Translations under genes and position numbers: made by a program
The notes under the pieces: generated by a model
Databases searched by the model: none
The model's input: only the letters and a program-made list of their open reading frames with translations
What the model was told of the DNA's origin: nothing
Part shown: positions 21,200 to 34,596 of the stretch, one piece after another
Layout: each line of letters starts with the position of its first letter
Numbering within the stretch: the stretch's first letter is position 1
Assembly: GCA_963575745.1 (NCBI GenBank)
Contig: CAUYUJ010000669.1
Span: 856,501 to 920,500, forward strand
Direction: 5' to 3'
DNA from: Prorocentrum cordatum
Taxonomy: Eukaryota; Sar; Dinophyceae; Prorocentrales; Prorocentraceae
Length of the DNA: 64,000 nucleotides

Positions 21200-24100
21200 A
21201 TGGCCAAGCGCAGCTCCAACGGTGAGATGCCCGCTGCTGGTCGCCAACGCCGCCTCGGTGCGAAGTCCACGACGTGTGGTCTCTGCGGCGAGGCGCCGAG
21301 GGTCCAGCTGAAAACCGAACCAATAACAACAACAACACAACAGCAGCAACACCACTAGCAATAGCAATAGCAGCAGCAACAACAACAACAGTCGAAACAA
21401 TAGCAACAACAGCATCAACAACAATCACACCAACACAGCAACAACCCCCCGCCCCTGCTGTCTGCTCCCTGCTCCTTCCCCTCCCCCCTCCGTCCTTCAT
21501 TCCCCCCATGCTCTATCCTCTGATGCTCCCGACCCTCCTCCCCTCTCCCTGCCCCCTCGCCCCCTTGCGCCCACCCCCGCCCCCCCCGTCGCTCGCAGAG
21601 TGGCGGAGGAGGGGGGGCGGAGCGCGTGCGGGGCGCGGAGGGGGGGGGGGGGGTCGAGGATCCGAGGAGCAAGTTTTTGTTTAACAGCAATTGTTTGCCG
21701 CCGCGAGGCGTGCGACGACCTGGTCAAGCGCGCCCACGAGGACGAGGCCGTCTTCGTGTGCCGCAGTTGCGACGACGTCTACGTCCACAGCCTGAGCTTC
21801 ATGACGATCACCGACGTCGTCGCGAGCATGAGCGACGAAGTATTCAAGAAGGATTTCATCGAGGGGAAGATGCAGAGAAATAAGCAGGGTAAGAGGCCGT
21901 TCTTCCCCGAGGAGGTGGGCAAGCGCGAGGTCTTCTCCATGAAAGTGAAGCGGAAGGCCCTCATCATGTCGAGGTCAGAGCTGCACAAATATTGCGGCTT
22001 CAAGCCCACCAAGAAGAACACGAAATCGATCCCCTCGATGATGTTGCACTCGGAGGACAGCCTAGACGTCGAGGAGGTATGGCTCTTCATGTGGACGATC
22101 GAGTGGTCCTTCCTGCGCACGCTGAGCATCAGCATGGGCGTCGTTAGCGAGAAGAGCTGCGTGTACATGAAGCAGGAGAACCACATCTTCGCCTCCCAGG
22201 GCACGCGGACGTTCGACTGGAGCATGGGCGAGCAGACTCACTCGAGTGGCCCGTCAACCTTGCTCGCGAACCTCAAGACCCACGAGGACGCCGGCCTGGC
22301 CCTCACGGAGGAGATGGCCAACTCGATGGGGATGCGGCGTCTCCGCGGCGGGGGGTTGCCGTCAGGCGGGGTGCCCGCCATGTCGCCGCCGATGACCATG
22401 TCAGGAGCGTGCTCGGTCCTCTCTGGCGGCATCGAGTCCACGCCAACGGGGGGGGCGGGAGATGGCGAGACTGACTCTCCGCACACGCCCATGCTCTACA
22501 GCAAGGGCACCTTGTCGGCGACGACGATCAACGTCATGGCGGAGCGACGTGCTGCGAGGAGCGCTGTGAGCGGGGTGCCATCCGCCCTGTCGGCCATCGG
22601 CCGACTCCAGGCAGCGGCGGTGAACACCTGCAGCATCGATGTTGACGATTCGGCGAGCCAGGCCCCCACTGCAGGGGGCCCCGCTGTGGGCAAGGGGGAC
22701 CAGTGGATTGCGAAGCTCCCGTTGTCGAAGGTGCTCACTGCTGGGAAGTTGGGCGTCCAAGCGCACCACGCCGCTGGAGAGTTGAAAAGGCTGAAGGACA
22801 AGGATAAGGACCAGTGGAACAGACTCACCCTGCACATGACGAAGTACGAGCTCGCGAACAAGCTTCACGAGACCAACATCTTCAGCGCCTCGGCTGGCGA
22901 TGTCAAGGACGCCCTCGAGCGCCTGCGCCAGTCCATCGATATCCCGCCCGTCGTCAAGAAGAACATGTGCAAGAAGATGTTCCAGGAACGCATGACAGTC
23001 GAGCTCCAGTCCATGACCGACGTCACCTTCTTCTTCGAGATGGTGTGGCCATGGCCCACATCCCCTCAGGAAGCGGGCCCCACCTTCACTGCGGATTCGC
23101 CGAAGCTCCACTTCATTGACCTCGAGATGGCCGAGAAGATCCGCATGTTCAACCAGAGTTTCATCAGCGGCGTGTACACTGCCTTGATCGAGGGAGGCCA
23201 CAAGAAGAAGGATATGCTCGTGACGATTTCTTCTCGGATGGCTTCGCTGATGGACGATCTGCTGGCCGACACAGAGGAGTTCTGCGAGGACGCGTCGCAC
23301 TTCTTGGGCGCGCTGGGCTCCATGGTGGGCGGCGTCGCCAAGATCTGCGACCCGACCAGCCCGTGGAAGGCGGACGACATCGACGCCTTCTACAGCGACA
23401 TCCTCTCCCTCGACCCCAACCGCGGGGACATCTTCAGCGGGCTGGAGGGGGTGGCGATCGCCATCGGCGCGTGCGCCGAGTACAACAAGACGTGGACGAC
23501 CCTGATGAAGGACAAAGTCATGGTCATGGAGCTCGCCCCCCAGGTTTCAGCATCCATGTCCGCCCTCTTGTCGGTGGCGCGCAGCCCCCTGGACTTCGAC
23601 GGGGCGGTTGCTGCGGCCACCGCGGCGTTGAGCACCATCCCGAAAGTCGCGTGCTCCCTGGACGACGAGCTCGCGACCCCCGTCGTCAAGGAGGTGAAGG
23701 CCGTGCTGAAAGATTTGTCGGCCAGCGTCGCCTCAGCCGCGTCGACGGGGTCATTGGCGCAGACGCAGCAGAGCACGTTCATCCAGCTGTTGGGCAAGGC
23801 GGTCGCCGCCATGCCGTCGGACGTCGAGCTTCTGAAGATGAAGACGGATATGGACGAAGCCGACGCCTCCATGGCCCGCGATGCCATCAGGGCCCAGTTG
23901 ACCACGCTGGTCAACGACATATTCGCTGACACGGTGACCGCGGTCAACCTTCGCGACGACTTGCGCCTTATCATGGACAAGATGACAAAGGACGACTTGG
24001 ATTCGACGATGACTGCGAAGCTCGGCGAGTGCGCCTGCGTCCTCATCAAGAAGATCTTGACGGTGCCCGAGGGGAGCAAGGAGATGGCGGACGCCGCGAT

Positions 24101-25126
24101 GCAGGCAGCGCACCACTTGCACGACTTCCTGCCGAGCACGGCCACGAAGGGACAGCAGCGGAGCTTGGAGGCATCGAGCGCATGTCGGTCGCTGAGGCCG
24201 ACCACGGAGTCGATCGTCCAGAAGTTCTTCGACGATGAGAAGAAGCTCATCACGGAGCAGGTGGATCTCGGGGACCCGCAGCTTGCCCTCCTGCGCGTCC
24301 TCCTGGAGAAGCTGGACGCCTACATCAAGGACGAGGCCGACTCGGACATCAGCTTGCACGAGCACATGAGGGCGCAGATCCACCAGTACGTGGAGGACGC
24401 GAGGCGCGTGGTGAAGACGGTGGGCCAGCACGCCGTCGACGTGGCATCGGCCGAGACCCAGACGACAGCGGCGAAGATCGAGCCCTACATGCACGGCCTC
24501 CCCGACGGCGCGGACTGGTTGAGCGCTGGTCCAGCCAACCTCCACGGGTGGAAAAACTTGGCGGTCCACGCCGACAGCGCGATCTTGTCCACGGAGATGA
24601 GCAAGACCATCGCCCCCTTGAAGAAGAATGTGGACGCTGCCGAGAAGGCGGCTGTGTGCCCCCCCAGTTATGTTGGTGCAAACGTGCTCGGGCTCACGCC
24701 CGACGTATCTTTGTGTTTGTTTATTAAGTTGTTCAGTGGGTCGCAGATGGGTTTCGAGGAGGAAGGTGAAAGAAGGAAAGCCGCGCACCAGTTAGCTTAA
24801 GATACCGCTGCATGGCCTTCCCTCCTTCACCTCCCTCTTGGAAGGCGCTGGCCCGCTGGAAGTCCGAGGGTGAGAAATACGGATTGCGCACCGAGGGGGA
24901 TCAGAACTACCAGAAGGTGTCAGAGATCATCACCAACGCGTGGGTGACTCTTGTGACAGGCAGTTTGTTCATGGCTTTTAAGAAAGCGACTGACAAGCAG
25001 TTGCTGAGGGCTACGGTCGTAAAGACGACGAGTGCCCTCAAGGAGCGTGGCATTTCGCAGGACCGTTTGCATCCAACCCTGTTGGCGCGGGTGCAGCTGG
25101 CCATGCAATTCAAAATTAATGTGTAG
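21200..25126 (+). CDS. Gene A, copy 2: intact Cys-rich, mostly helical protein of unknown function
   Basis: The proposed exons are 21200-21287, 21688-24653 and 24845-25126, giving about 1,111 aa. ATG 21200 opens a basic N-terminus with C26-x2-C29. A GC donor at 21288 and an acceptor after TTTTTGTTTAACAG (21687) would join it in phase to C33-x4-C38 and C54-x2-C57, making a plausible zinc-binding module. The 5' exon and its donor are inference; exon 2 is the strong part, one open frame of almost 3 kb. After the Cys region come a Lys/Arg-rich stretch, a Gly/Pro/Met-rich linker (about residues 245-300), then roughly 750 residues of Ala/Leu/Met/Asp/Lys-rich, probably helical sequence. No membrane segment or signal peptide is visible. 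The layout recalls uncharacterised dinoflagellate proteins with N-terminal CxxC pairs. Codon use is strongly GC3. Neighbours are gene C upstream and the minisatellite downstream. Confidence 0.7.
21319..21445. repeat. (AAC/AGC)n tract in the proposed gene A intron 1
   Basis: Imperfect CAA/CAG/AAC trinucleotides, followed by a long pyrimidine tract (21445-21595) and a G run whose length differs between copies (about 21640-21655 versus 43045-43060). The length change shifts the frame, so this stretch is unlikely to be coding. Copy: 42728-42855. Confidence 0.8.
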
Positions 25127-26879
25127 TTAGGTTTCCTGGGGCCGAGTGGCGCGGTGAAACGAGCTGCCATTTTGGCGTTCGGCACGCAGCGAGCGCACGC
25201 AGACGCCGCGCGTGCATGTCAGCACGGGCGCTGGGTGCGCGTGTAGAAAACACTGCAGCACCCTCCCCCGCAGCGTGCAAGCACGCAGCACGACAGAGAG
25301 GTACACACACACACACCACACACACACACACGCACACACACACACACACGCACGCGCAGGCTCGGCCCAGGTCCCAGCCCGCAGACAGCATGCGGGCTGA
25401 CAGTTACGAGTTGCGAGTCGGTCCGCATCGGGGCCTGACTGGACTCAGTCAGGACGCGGTATCTCCAGCTCTCTAGGCCAGAGGAGAAAAACACGTGTGG
25501 CGGGGGTGCGTATTTCTCTTCCCCACTCTTCCGCCCACCCCACCCCCCCGATCCCCCGCCGGCCTAACCCCTGCCCCCCGCTCCCCGCCCCCGCGGATCT
25601 CGAGCCGTCGCCGCCTGCCCCCCCTCCGCGCCCGACAGAGTCAGAGGGGCCCGACGGGCCGACGGGGTGCCCCCGCGGCTGCGTCCGACGCCCCTGGCAT
25701 CGCCAGAGGGCGAAGTCAGCCGCGTCGAGGCGGCGGGGAAGGGGGGGGCGGAGGAGGAGGAGGAGAAGGAGGCGGAGGAGTGGAACAGAGACGGAAGGGA
25801 GGAGAAGGAAGGATGGTGGAATGAGAAAATGGAACAAGGCGTGATGACGGCGGGGCCTCTCCTTTTTCCCTTCTCCCGCCTCCCTTCGTCCGCCCCGCCC
25901 CCCTCTCCCTTTTCCCTCCTCACCCCTTCCCCCACCCCTCTCCCCTTCGCCCTCATGTCCCTCCCCTTCCCCATCCCCCTCCCTCTTCCTCCTCCCCCTT
26001 TTGCTCCTCCCCCTCCTCATCCTCTCCCCCTCCTCACCTATCTCTCCCCCCAACTTTGCTTGCCCTGGGGCCCGTGCGCTCCGTTTTCTTGTTCATTATT
26101 GGCAGCGTTGCGTTTCTTCCCCTCCGAGGCCTCACGATATTTCCCATTATGCTCCTTCCTCGAGGCCTTTCTGGCTTTCCTGTCCGCCTCCTTGTCATTG
26201 TTACAATGTACAATGGCAAGGAGGTGATGTTTTTGTTCGTTGAGTTCTTTGCATCGGTCTGAGAGCCATTAGTTCTTGTTCTCCATCTCGTCTGTTTTCA
26301 TCGTGAGTTGGCACGCGACCTTAGCCCCCCCGCCTCCTCCCCCCCCTCCCTCCCCCCTCCTCTCCCCCCCCTTCTCCCCCCCTCTTGCCTCCTGCTTCCC
26401 GCCCCGCCCGCGGCCACCCGAGGGGGCAGGCCGCCACGGGCGGCCCGAGGGCGCCGCCGCGCCAGCGGGGGGGGGCACCCGAGCGGCCGTCGCCGCCGTC
26501 GTCGCCGCCGCCGTCGCCGCCGCCGAACCCCCCCTCTTACTCCCCACCCCCTCTCATTCCGAGTGGGCCGACGCTTTTTCCCGCCAGGAGCCCGCGGTGC
26601 GAAGGTGCCTAAGGCGAGAGCGCGATTCCGAAAACCAGCGCGTGTCCGAGTGGGCCCTCGGGCCGCAGGCAACCGCTGCCGCTGGCGCCTTCGGTGGAGC
26701 TCTCTATGAAGGCGCGGAACGTGTGAGCGCGCCGAAGTGGACCCTCGGACCGAATGCGACCGCTGGCAATGGGGCCTCCGATGGAACTCCCTATGGGGCT
26801 CCGCCGCTATGTCCTCGTCCCTCCCCAGACCACCCCGCTGCCCCCGCCCCTCCCTCCTCATCCATCCCCCTCCACTCCG
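25127..26879. other. Gene-free low-complexity stretch, copy 2
   Basis: Collinear with 3385-5137, with the same CA, pyrimidine and GCC/GTC tracts. I see no gene supported here. Confidence 0.65.
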
Positions 26880-26901
26880 TCCGTGGCCATTTTGGCTCAA
26901 G
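26880..26901 (+). other. Relict spliced leader (DinoSL), copy 2
   Basis: Identical to the site at 5138-5159, including the single G-for-A difference from DinoSL. Confidence 0.85.
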
Positions 26902-27236
26902 GCCGCCTGGCTCCAAAGCGGCCTGCGCGTGGCCCGAGCGCGAGCTCGCGTCCGTGGGTGCCCCCCCTTGCGCAGGTTCTTGCGCCTCGCGTTGGCTTCC
27001 TGATGTGCCGCGCGTTGGTTCGGCAGCGCGCGGCGCGGGTGCTCTGCCCCCAGCCCACCGCCCACTCGGCGGGGCGGGTTTGCGAAATTGCGCGCGGCGT
27101 GGCAGCGCCGAGTGCCGCCTGAGCGGCCTGCGCTTTTTTTTTTGCGCGACAGTGTCGCCGCGACACTGTTTTGAGACTCCTGAGCGCCGCGGCCTGCAGA
27201 CTGTTTTGACACTCTTGACTACACTTTCCAGCAAAA

Positions 27237-27996
27237 CCTCAATATCCCTCCTGGAGGAGGCCGCTGCCATCATAAGCATAGGAGGCCCTCTTAGGAATCT
27301 GGCAATTGGTAGGATCGTTTCACAATCCATACGGTTCCTTTGTAGGCCCTCCCAGGCATATGAAGAATTGGTAGGATCCTTGGGAATTCCTAGGACTACC
27401 TAGGAGGCCCTCTTAGGAATCCAGCAATTGGTAGGATCCTTAGGAATTCCTATGGTTACTTGAGAGGCCCTCTCACGAGTCTGGGAATTGATAGGATCCC
27501 TGGAAATTCCTAGGACTCCTGAGGAGGCCCTCCCAGAAATTTGGGAGGTGGTAGGACCCGTAGGAATTCTTAAAATTCTTACGGATCCTTCTCACGACTT
27601 TGGCGATGAGTCGGATCTTTGGGAATTCCTAGGATTCCTTCGGAGGCCCTCCGAGGAATCTGGGAATTGTAGGATCCGTGGGAATCTTTCAGTTTCCCGA
27701 AGAGACCCTCTTAGGATTCTAGCGAATTCCTCAGACGAATCACATTGGAGTCGTATGCGAATCACATCGGAATCGTATACGAATCACATAGGAATCGTAT
27801 ACAGACCGCATAGGAACCGCACACGAACCACACTGGAATCGTATACGGATCATGGCCAAGTCCGAGCTCGAGTACATGTGTTTAGCTGAGATCATGATCG
27901 GCCGTCGGTGGTCGGACCGATCGCAACCGCTTCTTCAGATTCTCATTGGCCGGCTTCAGGGAGAAGGGAGTTCAGTGCACCCAGAAGCGCTCTGAT

Positions 27997-28047
<51 letters not shown>

Positions 28048-28965
28048 CTAAGAAATCGGCACCTTATTGAAGCGACCCAAAAACATCGCAGCCACTTTGG
28101 ACCGATCGCAATTGGTTGCTCTCAGGAATCTGTTCATTCGTAGGATCTCCTGGAATTTGAAGGATTCCCTCGGAGGCCGGACGGACGGGAGAAAATCCTT
28201 TGTCTTAACTTCGCCATAGCAGCGGCGGGTTCCAGAGCTTCTGCAGAGCTTCTAAAGAGCTTCTGCAGAGCTTCCGCGGAGCTTCCGCAGAGCCTAAGCA
28301 GGCCTCTCAGGAATCTGCTGATTTGTAGGATCTCCCGGATTGTTTGTTGGATCCTCTCGGAGGCCTTCTCTGAGTTCTTATGATTTCCTAGGAGGCCCTC
28401 TCAGGCATCTGGCAATTGGTAGGATCCCTTGGAATTCCTCGGGTTCCCGAAGAGGCCCTCCCAGGAATCTGAGCAATTTGTGAGACGCCGTCGCATTCGT
28501 AGGATTGCATAGGAGGCCCTCTTAGGAATCTGGCAACTGGAGGGATCGTTTAGAATTCTTGTGGTTCCTCTTGAGGCCCTCCCAGGCATATGAAAATTTG
28601 GTAGGATCCTTGGGAATTCCTAGGACTACCTAGGAGGCCCTCTTAGGAATGCAGCAATTGGTAGGATCCTTAGGAATTCCCAGGGTTACTTGAGAGGCCC
28701 TCTCACGAGTCTGGAAATTGATAGGATCCCTGGAAATTCTTGGGATTCCTGAGGAGGCCCTCCCAGAAATTTGGGAAGTGGTAGGATCCGTAGGACTTCT
28801 TGAAATTCTTACGGATCCATTTCATGACTCTGGCAATTGGTAGGATCCCTGGGAATTCCTAGGATTTCCTTGGAGACCCTCCCAGGAATCTGGGAATTTG
28901 TAGGATCCGCGGGAATTCTTCAGTTTCCCGAAGAGACCCTCTTAGGATTCTGGCGAATTCCTCAG
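27237..28965. repeat. About 60-bp minisatellite block, copy 2
   Basis: Collinear with 5495-7555 but without the AT-rich insertion: GAATTG at 27365-27370 runs straight into GTAGGATCC. Confidence 0.9.
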
Positions 28966-29464
28966 ACGAATCACATTGGAGTCGTATGCGAATCACATCG
29001 GAATCGTATACGAATCACATAGGAATCGTATACAGACCGCGTAGGAACCGCACACGGCTCACACTGGAATCGTATAAGGATCATGACCACGTTCGAGCTC
29101 GAGTACATTTAGCTGAGATCATGACCGACCGTCGGTGATCGGACCGATTGCAACCACTTCTTCAGATTCTCACTGGCCTGCTTCAGGGAGATCAGAGCAC
29201 GCAGAAGCGTTCTTATGATCTCTATCTGAACCGACGCCTTATTGAAGCGGCCCCAAAAACATCGCAACCATTCCGGACCGATCGCAATTGGTTGTGATCA
29301 GTCCGAAGTGGACAAATCCAAACAATCCAAATGAAATCACATGGGTTCTGCTGGGATTCTTGACCCAGAAATCCAAACAAAATCCCAATGGAAAAACATG
29401 GTTTGGTGCCCCCCAGGCTTCGCAAACAGTGTGATTTCACACGGATCGCTGCTCCCTCGAGTCT

Positions 29465-29470
<6 letters not shown>

Positions 29471-29553
<83 letters not shown>

Positions 29554-29556
29554 CCT

Positions 29557-29639
<83 letters not shown>
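29471..29639. repeat. CT microsatellite, long tract, copy 2
   Basis: About 169 nt. The interruptions (CCTCTCTC and CCCTCCCTCCC) differ from those of copy 1. Confidence 0.92.
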
Positions 29640-29643
<4 letters not shown>

Positions 29644-30487
29644 CCCCCGAAGGCGCGCGAAGCCTGGGGCGCCGCCCGGCGGCTGCCGCCGGCGGCGGGG
29701 CCCAGCCGAAGAACGGGGCCCCTGCCCCGCCTCTCCCGAAGGGTCCGCCGCCTTCGCGGACAAAGCCGTCGCCGCCAGGGTCGCCGCCGCGGCAGCGGGC
29801 GCAGGCTGGCGCGCGCGCCGCGCCGCCGCCGCCCCCGCCGTCGGCGCGCCGTCGCGGACGGAGCAGCAGACGCGCGGGGGACCTCCCCCGCCGTCTGGGC
29901 CGCCGCCGTCGGGCCCGCTGGCGCCAGGGCCCCCGCCGGCGTCCCCCTCGCAGGACAGAGGTATAGGGCGTGCGCAGTGGCCCGTGCCGCCGGTGCTTCC
30001 AGGCGCGCTGCGCCGCCTGAGCCAATGCCGCGGTCGGCATCGGGGTCGCAGCTGGCAGGCGAAGCGCGGGCGAGGGGCCGTCCACCAGTCCGCAGCATGC
30101 CCATCCGAAGGCGGCCTCTGCGGCCCCACCTACCCGCGCCAGGTAGAAAAGACGTACCACGCCTCCAAGGCAGCCTGAGCAGAAGGCGCCCTCGCAGAAC
30201 GCGAGAAGCTCTCGACTCCGCGATTCGTTGACAGAAGGACACGGGCCCGTTCCAGGAGCGGAGTCAATGGAGCCTGGTGGTGTTAGGGTTCAGTCTTTAG
30301 TCCATGTGGCATGAATCGGAAGGGCGCAATGGGCCCCTGGTGGTCGGTGGCTCCCACCCCGCGAGGGGGCGCGTGGATCTCGCCCTGGAGATGGCGACCA
30401 GTCTGGCTGAACTCACCTATGCCCAGATGGTCGAGCATATGCGACGCGTGAGCTTCGCCCGGTGCGGCGCCGCCTCCTCCGCGATAT

Positions 30488-30769
30488 ATGAGGCATCCGC
30501 CATGCACTCTAGACCCCCTTGGGCAGGACGTCCTGGCCCACGGCAGGCAGCGGCGCCCAATGCAAGAGTGGCGCAACGGACCCAGGATCGCTGCTTGGAC
30601 AGGCATGTCGCACAATGGCATACAATATTTCGACGTGGATATCATGCCCCTGCTAGATCCGACGACAATCTTTCACGCGGGGGATGGTGCGAAGCGGTCG
30701 GCGAATCTGCTGCGGTACGAGCTCCACGGTCAATGCGGGGGCGCTTCGGCCATAGCTATGGTGGGTTGA
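30488..30769 (+). CDS. Possible small or partial gene, copy 2
   Basis: The same 93-aa frame as at 9082-9363, with an identical translation. Confidence 0.3.
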   Translation: MRHPPCTLDPLGQDVLAHGRQRRPMQEWRNGPRIAAWTGMSHNGIQYFDVDIMPLLDPTTIFHAGDGAKRSANLLRYELHGQCGGASAIAMVG

Positions 30770-30792
30770 TCTGTGGGGGCCATAGCTATGGG

Positions 30793-30842
30793 GGTTCCGT
30801 GCCCCCCATAGCTATGGCCATAGCTATGGGGGGCACGGAACC
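30793..30842. repeat. Perfect 50-bp palindrome, copy 2
   Basis: Identical to 9387-9436. Copy 3 lacks it because the array ends at 52184, just before its expected start. Confidence 0.95.
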
Positions 30843-31107
30843 ACGGTAGTCAGGTGTTTGGTTTGTTTCCATTGGAAACCCAAACCCAAAAAACTTGATA
30901 ATAGCACTGTTTGGTGGCCTTGCTGTCGAAGGGTGGTTTTATGTCTCCTAGGTCCGGTCGTGGGCCATACGTTTAACTATGCCGTTCCCAGAAGTGCAGC
31001 TGCTCCAAATTTGTTGGACGCGTGGGCCCTGGAGCGGGCCGTTTGCTGACGGCCCCGAGGCCCGGCGAAGGACCCCTGGAGGCCGAAAGCAGCCCAAAAC
31101 CTCCCAT

Positions 31108-31129
31108 TCCGTGGCCACTGTGGCTCAAG
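31108..31129 (+). other. Relict spliced leader upstream of gene D, copy 2
   Basis: Same sequence and same distance to the gene D start as at 9702-9723. Confidence 0.8.
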
Positions 31130-31201
31130 GCGAACGCGTCGCGTTGGATCGTCGCTGCTGAACATTCATTGCTACACTTTCTGGCGTTCGTCATCACAAA
31201 C

Positions 31202-32329
31202 ATGGTGCACAAACTGATCTTTCCCGCGGCATCCGCGCTCGCTTACATTGTTGGCGCCGACATGCAGCTCATGCAGATGTCAGTGAATGGGTCGGACGGC
31301 ATGGACGCCGCAGAGCTACGGACTGAAGCAGTGTGTGAGCTGGGATGCACGCGTTGCGGGTATAACTGGTGCACCACGCACTGGAGGTCTGGTAGTCCGA
31401 CTATTTACTAGGACAAAGGATGCGGTTGCTGCGGTGGATCCCGAGAACAGTGGGACGTGTGCAAATACGTTTGCACGGGACGGACGACGCCGTACCCGAC
31501 GGCTTTCCCGACGGCCTACCCCACGCCCTACCCCACGCCCTACCCCACGCCCTACCCCACAGCTTTTCCAACGTCTTACCCCACGGTTTTCCCGACGCCT
31601 TACCCCACGGCCTTCCCGGCGCCCTACCCGACGGCTTTCCCGACGGCCTACCCCACGGCTTTCCCGACCCCCTACCCGACGTCCTTCCCGACGCCTTTCC
31701 CGACGCCCAGCCCGACGCCCAGTCCGACGTATCTTTTGGGCTGGCCGACGCCAAGTCCAACGTTTCTTCCCGCAGCTCCCATGGCGGGCGGAACCGCCGG
31801 CGGCGTGGCTGCCACCGGCGATCCGCACCTTCAAAACGTTCACGGCGAGCGGTTCGATTTAATGAAGCCGGGCAAACATGTTTTGATAAACATTCCTCGT
31901 GGAGTGAGCGCTGATGACGCATTGCTTCGGGCGCAGGCCGATGCGCGTCGATCGGGTGGAAATTGTTGGGATATGTATTTCGAAGAATTGAACATTACAG
32001 GCTCTTGGGCAGAGGCTAAGCAAGTTGGAGGGTATCACTATAGCGTACGGCGAAACGCCGTGACGATTCCGCAATGGGTCGTTGTTGGTCCTGTCGAGCT
32101 GAAAGTCGTCCACGGACGCACAGAGAGTGGCAACTTGTACTTGAATGTGCATGTGAAGCATTTGGGGCGATCAGGATTTGCCGTCGGAGGCTTGCTTGGG
32201 GAAGACGACCACAAAGAGGTGATGACTCCCCCAGCGTCTTGTACCAAGCGCACGAATTTGCTAAAAGTGGTGACGAGTGGCCAGGCACCTTCCTCCGAGC
32301 TGCCACTTGCAATAGCACCCTTCGCGTGA
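31202..32329 (+). pseudogene. Gene D, copy 2, same in-frame TAG
   Basis: The nucleotide sequence is almost identical to copy 1 (one silent change in codon 2 was seen) and the translation is identical on both sides of the TAG at 31409-31411. The near absence of differences contrasts with gene C, where the two copies differ at about ten residues. Signal peptide, Cys-rich, Pro-Thr-repeat and GDPHL parts are as in copy 1. Confidence 0.75.
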
Positions 32330-34592
32330 CCATGCGGGACGCATGAGAAGTGGCCATCTGACAAGCATGTGCGCCCTTTCGGGCGACGCATGCGGCAGTG
32401 CTTTCCTGCGCTCAGGAGAGCTGTTTCTTTTACAGGGCTTCTGAGATTTCTGTGCATGGTTCGTGCCACCCTGCACCACTCTCAGCGGCTGTCTGGCAGC
32501 ATCTTGATGCCATTCCGATGCTCCCGTTGCTCGCCGAATCGAGCTGGCATCCTTGCCAGCCGACCTGCTCCGACCTGCAACGGCTGACAAACAGTGGCTA
32601 TTTCCCAGGACACTCGTTCGCTAGCTTCAAGTGGCTCAGACCAAGCGGGCTTGCTTCCTCCGCCCTCCCTCCCCCTCCCCATCCCTTTCCTTCCCAGTTT
32701 GCATCCTGTATCCTCCTTTGACCATCCGCATGTCAGGCTGCTTGCGCCAACCTCCGCCACTGCGCAGCAGCATAGCGGGGCGTAAATCAAGTTTACAGCC
32801 CGTTCCAGCTCATTGCCTTGTTCGAGCAAGCGCCGTTCTAGAGTGCCCTTTCTTTTTTTGGTTGTTTCCGCGGCCGTCTTTGAGACAATGTTTGGGCATC
32901 TTAAGGTCCTCTTGGGCCGAATCGGAGCCATATTAGGCTGTCCTGGGGCCTTCTTGCATGGCGTTTGGGCAATCTTGGGGCCGACCTTGGCAGCCTTGGT
33001 TGTTTGTGGCTGTCTTGGAGCTTTTTGTTGGGGGCCTCGTGGGCCGTTTTCGAAGGCTCTTATGGCCTTTTGGACTATCCTCGGGCCGTGTTGGGCCGGG
33101 GTGGACCGTCCTGAGGCTCTCTCCCCAGGCCCTGTTGGACCGTCTGGGACCGATTGCGACCTTTTCGGACTGTTCAGCAACTGCTTCGGTCAGATTACAA
33201 CCACTGGAAACGGACTGATCGCAACCTGAAGGATTCCTGCACACATCTTTGTGCGGTCTCCACCTCTCCCTCCTCCCTACTCCCACCTGCAAAACAACGT
33301 GCTGCCAGGTCGTCCGAATGGTCGTCAAGCTTGGCGCGTTGCCGCTTGTTTTGATCGATGGCAAGCGTGTGCGCGTCTTTTTTCCGTGACACCGCGATCA
33401 GCAGTTTGCCGATAGTGAATAGAGGAGTCGAGGGTGAGCTGGAGGGATGGTGGCCGTAGAAGCCGGAGCAGTTGGTCGATGGAGTAGGCAGGGGACGGCC
33501 AGCCAGCGGGGGCGCTGTGTTGCGTGCCAGATTTTGTTGCCAGCGCTTCACGCGCGAGTCAGGCGTAGCGTGCTGCCGCTTGTTTGCATCGATGTCAAGC
33601 GTGTGCGCGCCTCGACTCCGTGGAACCGCGTTCGGCCGTCTCCGTTGCAGACGGTGGACGGAGCAGGTCAGGGTGAGCAGGAGGGATGTTTCGGAAAAAA
33701 AGAGTTTCGGCAGAGCTTCTCTTCTGCCGAGCTTCCGCAGAGCTTCTGCAGAGCTTCTGAGGAGCTTCTGAAGAGCTTTTGCAGAGCTTCCGCAGAGCTT
33801 CCGCAGAGCCTAAGCAGGCCTCTCAGGAATCTGCTGATTTGTAGGATCTCCCGGATTTTTTTTGATTCTCTCGGAGGCCTTCTCTGGAATATGTCAAGGA
33901 GTTCTTATGATTGCCTAGGGGGTCCTCTCAGGAATCTGGCAATTGGTAGGATCCCTTGGAATTACTCGGGTTCCCTCGGAGGACCTCCCAGGAATCGGAG
34001 CAATTGGTGGGACCCCGTCGCATTCGTAGGATTGCATAGGATTATGATATGCGTGGCCTCCTCCAGCTGGGAAAATGATAACTCCCCACAACATCTCCCA
34101 GGGAGTCTCAAAACAGTTGTTTCCCACGTTTCCGACGCAGCCCCAAAACAGTTTAAACAAATATCAAAAACAATGCTCGCTCGTATCAATTCGATAATGC
34201 GGAAAACATAATAGTTCTAACGTTTTGCTGGGTCTGCCTCGGGTCCGCAGCGCATCGTCCCCCAAGAACCTCAGCGCGCGCTGAGTGCGATGTGTAGTTT
34301 GGCGGGGTTCAGTCCCTTTCCCCACAGGTGCGATGCGAGGTTCCGTATGGTTCAACCCAGGCCCTTTCAGGCCCCCCCCCCCCGTGCCCTTTGGGCAGGA
34401 CACGCACCGACTCGACGTCCGCCTTGCTCTGTTTTGAATAGGGGGTTGGGTAATGAGCGAGGGGGGAGACAAACTATGGTCGGGGGCTGGGCGGGGGTGA
34501 GCGGGGGGGGGCACATGGCACATGACAGAAAGGAAGGGCTGTGATGAGCGGGTGCAAGCGCCCCTTGCCCCCCCCCTTCCCAAGGGATTCAG

Positions 34593-34596
<4 letters not shown>

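Larger units (their letters stand above)
1..21742. repeat. Tandem unit, copy 1 (21.7 kb, circularly permuted)
   Basis: The sequence from position 1 reappears at 21743 and again at 43150 in the same orientation, so the first 52 kb are direct tandem copies. Copy 1 starts inside gene A exon 2 and runs to the equivalent point in the next copy. It holds the 3' part of gene A, gene D, gene C and then the 5' end of the next gene A. It is 335 bp longer than copy 2, mainly because of a 342-bp AT-rich insertion at 5629-5970. Scattered SNPs, microsatellite length changes and that insertion argue against a simple assembly duplication. The true left end of the array lies outside the window. Confidence 0.95.

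Noticed and set aside
21600-21687. Using the long opening from 21600 as the true N-terminus of gene A
   Set aside because: It starts at GTG and crosses a G run that differs in length between copies, which would shift the frame; a splice acceptor at 21686-21687 fits better.
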